DNA of 64,000 bases, taken from Lutraria lutraria. Its lineage: Eukaryota; Mollusca; Bivalvia; Venerida; Mactridae. Shown one piece after another: positions 46,956-58,385 of this stretch. The position numbers and the translations under genes were made by a program. Within the stretch, counting starts at the first letter, position 1; each line of letters opens with the position of its first letter. Below the pieces are notes generated by a model, which was not told the DNA's origin, searched no databases, and saw only the letters and a list, made by a program, of their open reading frames with translations. The DNA lies in assembly GCA_964023205.1 (NCBI GenBank), contig OZ026835.1, forward strand, positions 39,343,083-39,407,082, given 5' to 3'.

Positions 46956-48414
46956 AAAATATACTCAATTTACTGTAATATCGTTGAAATGGCCTAAAAA
47001 CACCAATTCAAACACATTTCTTCACAAACGTCTCTGTCAACCTTTCAGCTTTTATACGACTCTTTCAACACAAGAAATAAACCACAAACGGTACAAATTG
47101 TGCGAGACAATTTGTGACACAAAGACAGATCGTATAAATGGAAATAAAACGCAGACGTTGAACATAATCGTGAAAAATTATGGTAAGATAGCTAATAAAT
47201 ACTAAGAGAAAAACAAAAACATGCATTTGGGTATCAGACGGAAAATAAAGGAGACACCATTACTTGTTTGCGGACTTACTAACCACATATTGACAGAGAT
47301 ATATGCTAATGAACAGTAACGCTTGGTCTCTTATAGTCTGAAGTTCCCACATGTGAATGTCATAATTATTGTCTTGTCAAACACATAGGAGGGAGTTATT
47401 CGTACTTTCAGAATGTCCATAATGTTCTGCACGCATGAAATGGAAGGTAGCAGAATTCTATTAATATGACAGAATTGTCATTTTATTCATAAAATAATCA
47501 CGTGATAATATAATAATCGTATCTGACAGACACATGCCCCTAAAACCGATTTTTTTTAAGATAAACAGATAAACCCCTGAGGCATTTAGATACAAATGGT
47601 CAATGGTAAACGATACCCATTGTGTCAAATTTCATCAGTGATAATTAAATAAGCGATATTAACGAAAGCTGCCTATTTGTAAAATACCATACTGCATGTC
47701 TGCGCACAGTGCCAAAGGTTTTAGGTTAATCTCAAACTTAAACTTAAGTTGACATTATATAGCGTCTCATGTTATTATGCCGTCACAGATTTTTTTTTCC
47801 AAATATGTAATATATTTTTCGGAAAAAGCAATGACGGCATAATGCATACATATTTCGCTTTGAGGCTCTTTGTTGCATTGACCAAATGTATAAACACGTA
47901 TAATGTCAGAGTTAATGTGAGTTTTTTATGCTTTCAGGTATAATATTAAATAGATGCTGTACTACTGACAGAACAAAGGAATGACGTCATCGCATTAATT
48001 TAATGCAAAAGCAAAGAAGCTGCACCTGATCTAATTACAATACGAATTGTATTATTTGCAGAGCTCTCGCCACAGAATCTCTGCCATCTATTACACAACG
48101 TTTTGATCTTAATATTGTTCTGCGAGTACCAGATAGAGAATATAGAATTTTATGGAAGGAACGGGAACCAAGACTGCTTTCCAAGCTGTTTATTTGTCGA
48201 AAATCATTTTATACGACGCAAAAAGTTAAATCCTTTTTTTCATAAGAGAAACGCAAACAAGTACTAGTATCACCTCATCGGTATTAGTTATTTCATATTA
48301 AGCTTTAGATTTAATATAATCAAAATGCTTATCTCAGACAGTGTTTAACAGCTAATGGACATTCGCCAGCTCTTTTATTAAAATTGTTTATGTTTTTGAT
48401 ATATTTATTTGTCT
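46956..48414. other. No confirmed gene; small hairpin and a weak exon candidate
   Basis: A hairpin at 47774-47843 pairs TTATGCCGTCA with TGACGGCATAA. From 48062, after TATTATTTGCAG, a 61-codon frame without ATG runs to a stop at 48243-48245 and reads protein-like (VPDREYRILWKEREPRLLSK). Open stretches of this length are expected by chance, so it is only noted. Confidence 0.3.
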
Positions 48415-48712
48415 GTTATTTAACGGCCCAACAGCTATGGTGATTTCAAAGCCGCTTAAGAGGGAGAGGAAAGAAGGTACTGGAGTACCAGACATTTATA
48501 ACTCACTATTTTCTTATAGTTTGTTCCTGGTTCTATATCGTGCCCGGTGTAAAGCACCGATACACACCTTGTCTTTTTTCTGTGATTTTCTAGACACAGT
48601 ACTTGGCTCGGTATATTGGATAAGGACACTGGACAGGCGTCGCTGAAAAGTTCGAAAGGCTGAGTCGAGAATTGAACCTACGACTTTACGTTTAGTAGTG
48701 CTATCCTATTTA
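48415..48712 (-). repeat. SINE family F3 (fullest copy)
   Basis: On the minus strand: tRNA-like head AGGATAGCACTACTAAACG with box B GTAGGTTCAATTCTCG, then CACTGTCCTTATCC-like and GAGCCAAGTACTGTGTCTAG, AAAATCACAGAAAAAAG, CCGGGCACGATATAGAACC, CTCTCCCTCTTAAGCGGCTT, and tail GGGCCGTTAAATAAC. Confidence 0.75.
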
Positions 48713-49460
48713 GACCAAACATGGATACATAGATTGTAAAATAACGTATGGAGCATCTTTGGGGAAGGTAAGATGTTTTGTATGTGATTTGTCAAGGAAT
48801 TATTTTCTTATCTACAGTGTCCATTGAAAATGACCTGACCCAGTTTTGCCATCAGTTTTATGCAGACATGGGAATATTACACTTGACGTTTCTTGCCTCT
48901 ACGTTATTGTGAAATTAACGCGTCGGTTAACATTTCAGACGCAAAGTGTATACTTAATAATACGTAATTGAAGCCCATTACTGAAAAATTGGTTTTAAAT
49001 TGTTACTGCGGTTTTGTAGATTTAGATTCTAGAATATACGACAATTTCAATTACTGTCTCTGGCGTTTTCCGCTTGTGGCAAGTCTGTATGGCTGGGGTA
49101 TAAATTGAAATGTCTATATCAATACTTCCTGCAGACATATTCTGTCAGGTGCCGAAAGAGCAAAATACGGTCGCTTAATTGGTCCATTCACGTTAACTGA
49201 TAAATTGTACTTTTCAAATGTAGTATACCTTTCCCTCCAGAATCTAAGAAACAGTTATTGTTGAAGTGTCTTAACTCAGGGCGTGAAGGAAGAGTGAAAT
49301 CAGGAAACTGTTTTAAATTGAATACAGTGAATTATATTTGAATATCTAATCATGCGATCTGTTATTTGATTACGGGCTCACACCAAATTGCACAATTCTG
49401 CATATGTTACGTGTCAGGACAGTCTGATTTTAAATGGGGTTAATCAGAACATTAGATATA
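48713..49460. other. No supported feature
   Basis: Spacer before the duplicated segment. Confidence 0.45.
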
Positions 49461-49489
49461 TATTTATTCACGAATTCTCAACATTACAG

Positions 49490-49670
49490 CTGCGGCAAAT
49501 GTGTTAGACGTGTATCCCGGAGATCGGAGTTCGAATCCAGGTCGAGTCAGATCATATACGTCTAGGTATATTCGACAACGTAGTTGATTTTCTTCTATAT
49601 AATGTGGAGAAGTTATCTGGCTCTTCATGGAAGGGTAAGTTAGCATTGATTAGAATGAAGTCCTGGAAAA
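49490..49670 (+). repeat. SINE-like unit inside copy A
   Basis: Box-B-like GGAGTTCGAATCC followed by GTCGAGTCAGATCATATACG and a core TTTTCTTCTATATAATGTGG and AGAAGTTATCTGGCTCTTC, related to the F1 core. Box A is not clear. The same unit is in copy B at 59582-59762, so it predates the duplication. Confidence 0.65.
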
Positions 49671-50768
49671 CTTGTCAGGTGAACCGAAATAACGTCGTTT
49701 ATACAATTCAATCAAGCTATCTACGATCATCTTCAGCGAGACACATGTTGTATTAATGAGCGACAGAACGTTTACATGAGTGAAGATGTATCCATGCAGT
49801 AGCTGATTTATCCGACGAATCTCTCATATTCGACAATGAATAGAAAGCCAACGTGTTCGAGGGACCGACTACGAATATGACACTTTAAGCACTTATGTTT
49901 TATAATTTTCTTTTCAACATATTAAATAGACCAATACAGACCGTAAGAAGCAATTTCAGATTGGTGTGGGGGGGGGGTAATTTAGATTTTGTCTAACTAC
50001 GGGGATGGGCGGAGAGAAAAATCAGCATCTGATAATTACAATAACAGAACAGAATAAACAATTTTATTTCCAAGATATGTAACCTACATATAGTATGGGT
50101 ATTACCATTATCGCCGAATGTGTTACCTCCCTCCCCATCGGTTCCTATGGGTCAGTATTATAATACAGAGCGGTAAAGACATTTAGGCAATTAACAAACG
50201 CATGTTAGGAGGAACTGGAAGTTTACAATCTTGACATATCTTAATAACCTCATACATCTGGAGTTTTCTGAACGTCGTAATTCTATTCAAAGCTTTCTGT
50301 TTCATTGTTAATAACAGCGGTTAAGGTTAACAATTAAATTTTCCAGTTATTTATATTTTGCAACACTCGGATTTATTTCGTAAAATGTGAAATGTATGTA
50401 ATACTCATGTGAATAGAATGAAAACGACAACCATATTATATCGCTAGCGGTGAAACTTGACATTCGAGTAGTTTATATACGTATGAATTATTGATAATTT
50501 TGATACTCATGTCTAGACAGCATTGGGATTTGAGAATATTTTGTATGAGTAATATTTTATTGTCGTGTTGTGATTCAAACAAGGCACCTGACATACTCCT
50601 TGTTCTTTTATTGTAATGATTCTTTCTGTACATCATACTAGATTTGTTCAACCCCAATTATTGACTTGTGTGCTATAAATTGATTTAATTATTCACCAAA
50701 ATATGACCTGGTGTTGTTTATGGGGAAATTAAAATGGTCCATATGTTGCAATAGAGAGGTTTAACAAT

Positions 50769-50840
50769 TACAGTCAAACCTGTGTTAGCGGTCATCTCTG
50801 AATAAAAGCCATCCTGTGAAAAAAGACATCAAGTTACACG
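50769..50840. repeat. TA-type MITE F5, left end only
   Basis: TA|CAGTCAAACCTGTGTTAGCGG then TCATCTCTGAATAAAAGCC. The right end is missing. It lies in A-only sequence. Confidence 0.65.
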
Positions 50841-51469
50841 AGAATGTAATCACTCTTCATGATAAGATTTTCCGACAATAAATGGAACCATAACACCTTA
50901 CCCATTAAGTGGACGATAAAACATTTTCAATGAAAGTAAATCTAAAACTAAAACTAGAAAGACGAAAATGAACCCCTAACGGTACACAGTAATATGCCAC
51001 CCTAAGTCAGTAATTGAAAAGATTCGTGTTCAAACACGATATACATGTATATATATATGGTAGAATAGCTTTGAGTCTGAACATAGTAATCATACATTAC
51101 GATTATACATGAAGATTAACATTTTCTGTATTCATAAGGTGAAGGTCGTAACGTTTGTCATTGAGATAAGATGCCATGGTAATTGATTTATTCCTTCAAG
51201 ATCCGCTTAGGAGAAACATAGGCAATTGTAGAAACGTTTTCTATCTTACAACAAGTAGACAGATTCTCAGTCTGATCTGTAACGACAATAAGATTAATTG
51301 CTTCTTAGATTTCCTTACTTTTTGTATGCATTTACGTCAGAATTGAAACTGTTCATACTTTAACAAACTCTTTTCTAAAATGAGACGCCATAGTGCGGGT
51401 CACACAATATATTCAAACTTTACTATAGCCTATATAATGTACCTACCTTACACACAAACCTACTAAAAG

Positions 51470-51859
51470 CATGGGCACTCGATTTAGTGATTTGTATACG
51501 TTTACAGACGTTAGTTTTCAATTTCACCCATCAAACAACGCAAACCTGTCGAAAGAAAAATCTTCATTGGTCCCGGCTTTCCTTGTAAAAGCTGTCAAAA
51601 CGTTTAAAGTTGGGGAACACTACAACGAAAGCAAGTTTCCCGGAAAGCACGTGCAGATTAGAAGGAAAGCCGGGACCCACGCTTATTTTCGTCACTACCG
51701 TCAATCGAAAAGATGGCGAGTTCACTACCTTGGAGTATTTTATACACTCAATAAGGGAAAAAATGAAGATTTTTCTTTCGACAGATTTGCGTTGTTTGAT
51801 GTGTGAAATTGAAAATAACGTCTGTAAACGTATAAAAATCACGGAATCGAGTGCTTATG
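51470..51859. mobile_element. hAT-like foldback MITE, copy 2 (390 bp)
   Basis: Ends CATGGGCACTCGATT and GAATCGAGTGCTTATG, flanked by perfect 8-bp direct repeats ACTAAAAG (51462-51469 and 51860-51867). Copy B of the segmental duplication has the uninterrupted site (ACTAAATG, 62642-62649), proving insertion. Compared with 11850-12329, ~90 bp of the left arm is deleted after CTTCATT and the central block is inverted. ORFs inside are by-products of the arms. Confidence 0.92.
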
Positions 51860-52384
51860 ACTAAAAGCAGCGCTAAATGTTATGGATTATGACGGTGTGA
51901 AATAATGAACTAACTGGGGATAACAACCATCTACGATTCATTTATCAGGGAATCATCAAAGATATCGACCCATGTTGACGTAATTATAGCTTATCAAACG
52001 ATTTTCAATTTATCTATTTTTCTGCACCCAATTGTGTAAACACTGATCAAATCTGACCAGTGTGTTTTAACTTAAATTTGTGTTGAAATTCGAGTTAAAG
52101 TTAGGTAAAGCGATTGTATAAAACGTACGTTAAATTTGATAAGAAATTATTCCCAGTAACATTTAATCTAAGTGTTTGGTATTGGTTTAGAAGCTATCAA
52201 GATCCTTAGTTAGTTTATGTACTCGTCTGAATGTGTTGCTAAAGGTCACCCAACATTTGGTACGTACAACAAGAGCAGCCATCTTACCTCTGGTTAACCT
52301 TTTGTTAAATTTTTAACCAAACCTCATATTTAACAAATTGGCTATAAATAAAATCACTGTTTATAACATATAGGTGCTGTTGTT

Positions 52385-52475
52385 TAACGGCCTATGTGAC
52401 ATCTATCGTTATTTCAGAGCCGCTCTAGAGAGAGAGAGGGGGGGGGGGGGATAAGATACAGGCGAACCTGGCAGC
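52385..52475 (-). repeat. SINE F3 tail in copy A, with G-run
   Basis: CTCTCTCTAGAGCGGCTCTG, then GAAATAACGATAGATGTCAC and GGCCGTTAAACAACAGC on the minus strand. A run of about 12 G lies at 52439-52450, shorter (five G) in copy B at 63148-63240. Confidence 0.6.
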
Positions 52476-52778
52476 GAGTTTTAGTGAAAGAAATATTTTT
52501 ATGAAAAATAAGCTTAATGTCATGGTCTTACTTGTAGACAAAGAGATCACCATTTTTAATTAACCAATGCTCATTCACAACGTAACGAATAATTCTAAAG
52601 TGTATTCAGTTTCTATGATGATAATGATACATCATCAGAAAACTGATCTTTTCTGTTGATATCTCGTCTTTACATATTCTGAAACAAAATACATAGACTT
52701 CAGTCTCTAGCTATTTCTAGCATCGTCCATTTGACAGCTTAGAACAAGAAACAAGGTGGTTGTATGGATAAGATATAA

Positions 52779-53310
52779 CTAGACCAGGATTAGTGGGTTA
52801 TTTTAAGTAACAGCATAAGTCGAGAAGGTCTTGTGTATTCTCTATAAACAACGGACTCAAAATCTCTTAAGCGTACATTTTGGAGTGACTAGCGGCGATT
52901 CGGAGAATATTTATTTAGTAAAAGTTGGCAATAAATTGTCTTAACGAATGTCAATCAGCCATAACAGACATGGCAAACAGCTACGATCATGATGAAACTC
53001 ATTGGACATACTTTGAACAAATTGGGTGCATTAGTATGAATAAGACATAAACTAAGCTCCGAGTCTAGACCTGGATTAGTGAGTTATTCTTAGTAACAGC
53101 ATAAGTCGAGAAGGTCTTGTCCATTCGCTTCAATACAGTTATAAACAACGGAGACATAACGTCTCTAGCGTACATTTTGGAGTGAATAGCGGCGATCCGG
53201 AGAAAAGATGACAATGTATTGTCTTAATGAATGTCAATTAGCCATAATAGACACGGCAAACAGCTACGATCAATATGAAACTTATTGACTAGGCTTTGAA
53301 GTTTATTAAT
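52779..53310 (+). repeat. 285-bp tandem duplication inside copy A
   Basis: CTAGACC(A/T)GGATTAGTG starts at 52779 and again at 53064, with TAACAGCATAAGTCGAGAAG, GCGTACATTTTGGAGTGA and GCAAACAGCTACGATCA in both units. The same two-unit structure is in copy B (63569 and 63854). Confidence 0.9.
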
Positions 53311-53676
53311 GTGCCAATAGGCCTACATTTCAATTATTATAATAAATATCATTTTAAAAACAATTGACAGAGTATGGATTATGCATCAACAATGTCGTTC
53401 GTTAGCATGACTAATGCATGTCAGTTAGGTACGAACAAATATTGTCGTCTCTGACTTCTCCTACTAGTTTCTTAATATCAAATGGATACTCTTCGGCAAT
53501 ACGGATGACGTTTCGAGAAGTAGATAAAAATGGAAACATTACTTTAAGACACTTGTGTCTGGGTACGAGTTTCAATAAAACGTGACGTAACAGTTCCCGT
53601 CATATTTCTGATTCTTTCTAAACACAAGCAATGTGTTCCTTGTCTCCGAATTTCAAATAATTTATAAGAAACCTGG
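53311..53676. other. No supported feature
   Basis: Spacer after copy A. Confidence 0.45.
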
Positions 53677-53914
53677 CCCCGAGGTTATAAAACCTGAGAT
53701 CGGTCTCCAAGCTCAAATATCATATCTTGCCTTTCAATGTTTATAAGTTAATTGCTATCAGATAATAATGATATGATGCATTAGTCTGACAGTATAACTA
53801 ATCTGAACATGTACTTAAACAGTAATCAGCTCTATCATTTCAACAATTATACTGTATATGGAATTGATAATTGAGCTCGGAGACTGTAACAGTTATCAAG
53901 TTTTATTCACTCGA
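53677..53914. repeat. Foldback element F9, copy 2
   Basis: Left CCCCGAGGTTATAAAACCTG and GGTCTCCAAGCTCAAATATC; right read backwards CTCGAGTGAATAAAACTTG and GTCTCCGAGCTCAATTATC. Same terminal design as 1638-1872. Confidence 0.65.
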
Positions 53915-54407
53915 GGCTTGTTTCCTGAACACACACTCTTGGCAAAATTGCTTTTTTACGTTCAAAGGATCAAAAGACAGACGAGGATAAACTCCTGCTT
54001 GAACATTTGGTAATCTTTTGTTGGCTTTGCTGGTAATTACGTAGGTGATGAAACAAATACAATTTAAGGTACTAGTATTATATCCATAATGATGTATTTA
54101 TTTATGAATCTGATTAATGCTACTCAAAATGATCACATCATAAAAACAGTATGGCAAGATTTTGAAAATTTTGTAAGAGTTAATATTTTTAAAAAATAGA
54201 AACAACGGTAAACTATCTTTTTCTGTATTAAATTAGATTGGTATTTTGTTTTTGCATCTTTTTACCGTTTCCATTGACATGAATCTTTCTTTTTCTTTAA
54301 TCTCGATAGATTGACTACTTCCATAGACATCAATGCAAATTTAAAGGGACAATAACTCAAAAGAATGCCATGTTTTTTTTAAATCATTCTCTATCATAGA
54401 AACTTAT
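53915..54407. other. No supported feature
   Basis: AT-rich spacer; TTTAAAGGGACAATAACTC at 54341 resembles the start of a common mollusc repeat but has no partner end here. Confidence 0.4.
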
Positions 54408-54714
54408 ATTTGATATACACATTTTGGGCATTGTTTGAAGAAATCCTTAATCTTACGAGACTGTCCGCTCCCATTTGATATACACATTTTGGGCATTGTT
54501 TGAAGAAATCCTTAATCTTACGAGACTGTCCGCTCCCATTTGATATACACATTTTGGGCATTGTTTGAAGAAATCCTTAATCTTACGAGACTGTCCGCTC
54601 CCATTTGATATACACATTTTGGGCATTGTTTGAAGAAATCCTTAATCTTACGAGACTGTCCGCTCCCATTTGATATACACATTTTGGACATTGTGGGAAG
54701 AAATCCTTCACCTT
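54408..54714. repeat. 65-bp tandem array, 4 near-identical units plus a partial
   Basis: Unit starts (ATTTTGGGCATTGTTTGAAG) at 54421, 54486, 54551 and 54616 are separated by exactly 65 bp and appear identical; a diverged partial starts at 54681. Identity this high means very recent expansion or assembly-level duplication. Confidence 0.95.
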
Positions 54715-55050
54715 AAACCCCCAATAGCATTTTGGATGTCTTGTTTCACCTAGAATGATGTCTTATCGGTGAAATTGGCTTTTACTTGCAATAAAAACAT
54801 CCCGAAATTTTCTTTTTTATTCACAAAGTACATATAGAAATATAGCACAATATTGTTTTCAATGATATTGCAAAAAATAAGAAAAGGCGTCGGACAACAT
54901 TTCTATGAGATGTAGCTAAAGAAAGACATTGTGTAAATATGTTTTAGATAAAATAAAATACATTTCTTATATCTAACTGTCATCACATCTATGGTTCTGT
55001 ATTACTAAATTTAAAAAGCTTATGGGTCCACATTTCGGGGAGGTTTGAGC
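54715..55050. other. No supported feature
   Basis: AT-rich spacer. Confidence 0.45.
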
Positions 55051-55958
55051 GTGATGGTTTTACGTGTGACTCACTTGATAGTTATCGATAGAACATTCAC
55101 TGTAATGATGAATACCTTACGCCGATGGGGATGTTTCCTTCACTCGTGCAATTTCGCTTTGATTGTATGGAACCAGGGGCATGTTTTCATCATACTGTTT
55201 GCATATTGAATTATTCCCTTCGTTCATTTATAATATCTGTAGTGCTATCTATGCAGTAATGTGTTAAATTGATCATTACCTCAGGGTAAGTGTTCGTGCC
55301 ACACATTTCTCGACTAAATCAGGAATCTTTCAAGTTACCCTTCTAAATCTTTAACATTGCGGGCCTGAAGACTGCTAAATAATTTAATTTTAGGGATAAT
55401 GAAATCAATCAATACAAACTGGTTTTATGGTAAAAATCTATTTGAACTCCTTTTCAAATAATGGATTTACTAACAGTATAATTATTCTGGTTTAAGTCTG
55501 TGACCCCGTTGTGAACTGGGTCTTTGAAATTCCTTTTTATGGAAAAGTGTGAAGTAATACCCCAAACATGTGCTAAACATGATCTCTCCAAACATTTCTA
55601 GGTTAAATCACGAACCAGTGGTTAAACAAGTTATTGAAATATGTTTCTGTATAGACATGATGTTGTTATGTTTGTACACAATGTTGATTGATTATCATGT
55701 CTGAAATGGTGGAGAATTATTTATCTATTGATTGATCTGGAAGGCTTTATGTGCTTTTATGTTTATGATAAACGAAGGGAATGATTCGATATTTAACAGT
55801 GTAATGATAACAAGGCCCGGGTTTCGTACAATCAAAGCGAAATTTAAAATGTATGGTCAATTGTGCGAGTGAAGACAACATCCTAAGAGCGTAAGATATT
55901 CATGATTACAGTAAATGTTCTGTCGACAACTGTCGTGTGAATCACCCGTAATATGCAC
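55051..55958. repeat. 0.9-kb inverted-repeat element (arms ~185-195 bp)
   Basis: The left arm 55051-55235 (AGAACATTCACTGTAATGAT, CTTCACTCGTGCAATT, TTTCGCTTTGATTGTA, ATTCCCTTCGTT) is the reverse complement of 55763-55958 (AACGAAGGGAAT, TACAATCAAAGCGAAA, AATTGTGCGAGTGAAG, ATCATGATTACAGTAAATG with change). The ~525-bp loop is non-coding. It fits a foldback transposon; superfamily unknown. Confidence 0.8.
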
Positions 55959-56099
55959 ATACTTCATTGGTTCGTACCACTTTTCAACAAAATTTCAGTG
56001 CATAGCATGCTAGTAAGCTGAACTGTTTCTTTGAAATTCCTTCTTATGGAAAAGTGTGAAGTAATCGCCCAAACATGTGCTAAACATGATCTCTCCAAA
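55513..56099. repeat. Direct repeat pair, ~80 bp (55513-55592 and 56019-56099)
   Basis: TCTTTGAAATTCCTTTTTAT and GGAAAAGTGTGAAGTAAT, AACATGTGCTAAACATGATC recur in the same orientation, one copy inside the loop and one just outside the right arm. Confidence 0.85.
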
Positions 56100-56731
56100 A
56101 TAGTTCAAGGTCAATGGTACTGAAGTGAACAACGTATAAGGGTTGGTTCACTAAGTGTCTTTTTTATTGCTGTTGACGCATATTCGTAAACTAGTTGATA
56201 GAAAGAAGAAAGGCATTTGCAAGCAAACATTATTGATACACAATAGTATAATGTAGCAGAAAGTCAAACATTTGCTCTTTGTGGTTTTCTTGAATAAGAT
56301 TTTAAGATGCCTTCGTTGTCTAAGGTAGTCATTAATCCAAAAGTTAATATCTAGTATTGAAAATGCCATTTTATGATGCTATTATTTTACCATATTTATC
56401 GAAGCACTGAAGCGTAGAATTATATTATGGTACTGCGAGTGGTGGTGGTGATTGTGCGAGATCCCATTTCACAATATTAATATATTACTATTATCAATGT
56501 TTAATTAATGCAACATTGTCATGTTGTCAGTGACATATTTTTATCGTGTGTAATACGAGAGAACTTCATGTTTTATCCGAGTCTTTTTTGTCACATTATT
56601 CACACTACAAGCGTTAGTTACGCCTGCAAACTAAATCTTCCACTTGCTGAAAATATCCATCGACATTTTGTTGAAACACAATATCGCCTTCAATTTATTT
56701 TTTGTTGGTTTAAAAGTATGACACAAATGTG
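56100..56731. other. No supported feature
   Basis: Spacer; ORFs at 56151-56369 and 56508-56768 are chance-length. Confidence 0.45.
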
Positions 56732-56926
56732 TACAATCAAACCTTTGTTAGTGGCTACCTTCGAATAAATGTCACACTGTGAATATAGGCAATTATTTAG
56801 AAAAACGTCATAGCTTAACTATATATTATTGATCAAAACGACCTTCGAATAAAGATAATAAAAGTCGATAAAGGCCACATATCATGTATTTCCCAATGTC
56901 GGTCTTTGTTCACGGGTCTGACTGTA
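56732..56926. mobile_element. TA-type MITE F5 (195 bp)
   Basis: TA|CAATCAAACCTTTGTTAGTG at the left; GTTCACGGGTCTGACTG|TA at the right, with CGAATAAA motifs inside. Confidence 0.75.
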
Positions 56927-57435
56927 CATTATGGCTGTGTTCAGTTTCATCAGATTCACAACAAATGTGCGAAAAGAGAATTATTTCTTTCTACAAAAAA
57001 TCATATTCTAATTTTGTAATACGTCACAACTTGGATAAAAACACATTTTGCTTGATCAGTTCCACGAGTATTGAAATGGTTTCGCAATATGACATGTAAT
57101 GAAACTTAAAATTAGATAATGTTCCTTTCAGACAAACATGACGATGAGTCGAAATTTGATAGGATTACAGGTTTTTTTCTAATCCAGCTTTTTTTGTAAT
57201 TGTCAAGTCAATACGAAAATAACTCTTGTATCAATAAGTGAAGGACGTTTACTTCTAGAGATTTATTCAACTTTTTGTGCGTTTAATTTCATAAAGAATA
57301 GCAAAAGGAATAATTAAAAAGACTGTATCCCAAGTCAAGGGCTTTAACATTGAATTCAGACTGGTTGAGGTTGGTGTTTCTTGAGATGAAATAATAAAAA
57401 CGGTAAAGTGAATTAAAGATATACATGTATTTGGG
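56927..57435. other. No supported feature
   Basis: AT-rich spacer. Confidence 0.45.
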
Positions 57436-57500
57436 AAAGGCATGCCCGGTTAGCTTAGTGGTTAGGGCGTTGGTCTACTGATCAAGAGGTTGAGAGTTCG
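57436..57500 (+). repeat. SINE F2 tRNA-like head only
   Basis: Box A TTAGCTTAGTGGTTAGGGCG, then TTGGTCTACTGATCAAGAGG, box B GAGAGTTCGAAT. The acceptor and T stems do not close and the sequence then stops matching, so this is a SINE head, not a tRNA gene. Confidence 0.75.
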
Positions 57501-58191
57501 AATATATCATTACATTTGATATTTTATTCACAAGTTATCAAATATGATATGCGTTTTTGTGTCATGTATTCATACAATATTAGGTGACCGATTATAAATG
57601 CTGAGCAGTTTACAAAATCAAGAATTATACAAACAAAAACTAGACTTGTCTTCGTGGAACATGCCTTTGACCTTTTCAACATTATGAATAATTGAATATA
57701 TGTACATCGAATAACAGGAATGAAATCTATACCACATTTTATCATGTTTTAACAAAATATATTTGCTTTGGGTAAAACAGTTTCCCTGAATCCATTGATC
57801 CGATATACAAGTAACTCATACATTAATACTGGAAATGTTGAGAAATGAAATGATAAAGTTATTTCTCATCCCCTCATTGGCATCCAATATGATTTGGACC
57901 ATCTAGCTTCATTACATGTGCGCATATAATAAAGCTTGCACAAATTCTACATCGTGATGAAATGAAAGAAAATGAATTGTGAAAGACAATTGAAATGGAT
58001 GCCCAAGAATGTACCACCGACAGATAAGGCAGTTTCGCGCAAAAAATCCGTACCTGCCACTCAGTGGTCTAATGCATGACCAAATACTAGAATACCACAA
58101 GAGCAAGATGTCAAACAAACAAAAGATACACAAATCGTAAAATCCCTAAAATATCTCGCACAGTCTGACTGTTTGTTTCGCTTGTGTTTCC
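57501..58191. other. No supported feature
   Basis: Two 73-codon minus ORFs (57524-57745, 57912-58133) have no motif and are chance-length. Confidence 0.4.
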
Positions 58192-58385
58192 AGTGCGGTC
58201 ATGTTTACAAGCCGGTATTAGTGTGTTTTAGTACATGTTTAGCCGGTGCAGTCCACATGCCGGTATCAATGTGTTTAGTGCAGTCATGTTCTCAAGCCGG
58301 TATTTAAGTGTTTTAATGCAGTCATGTTTACAAGCCAGTATTGATGTGTTTTAGTGCAGTAATGTGTTTTAGTGCAGTCATTATT
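58192..58385. repeat. ~38-bp degenerate tandem repeat
   Basis: GTGCAGTCATGTTTACAAGC and CGGTATTGATGTGTTTTA recur about 4-5 times (GCCGG/GCCAG starts at 58211, 58242, 58259, 58296, 58334). Confidence 0.85.

Larger units (their letters stand above)
49461..53310 (+). repeat. Segmental duplication, copy A
   Basis: Matches copy B (59555-64000) in direct orientation in blocks: 49461-49840 with 59555-59915, 50207-50425 with 59925-60118, 51325-51469 with 62497-62649, 51868-53208 with 62650-64000. Identity is high (mostly single-base changes) but broken by large indels. A-only material is 49841-50206, 50430-51320 and the MITE at 51470-51859. No genes lie in it. Confidence 0.9.

Noticed and set aside
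48062..48245. Terminal exon after TATTATTTGCAG
   Set aside because: The acceptor and branch-point look plausible, but 61 open codons are common by chance; kept only as a note in the spacer entry.
54408..54714. CRISPR array
   Set aside because: Units are contiguous 65-bp copies with no unique spacers, and the genome is animal.
57436..57500. Functional tRNA gene
   Set aside because: Has A and B boxes, but the stems do not close and the sequence continues as a broken SINE.
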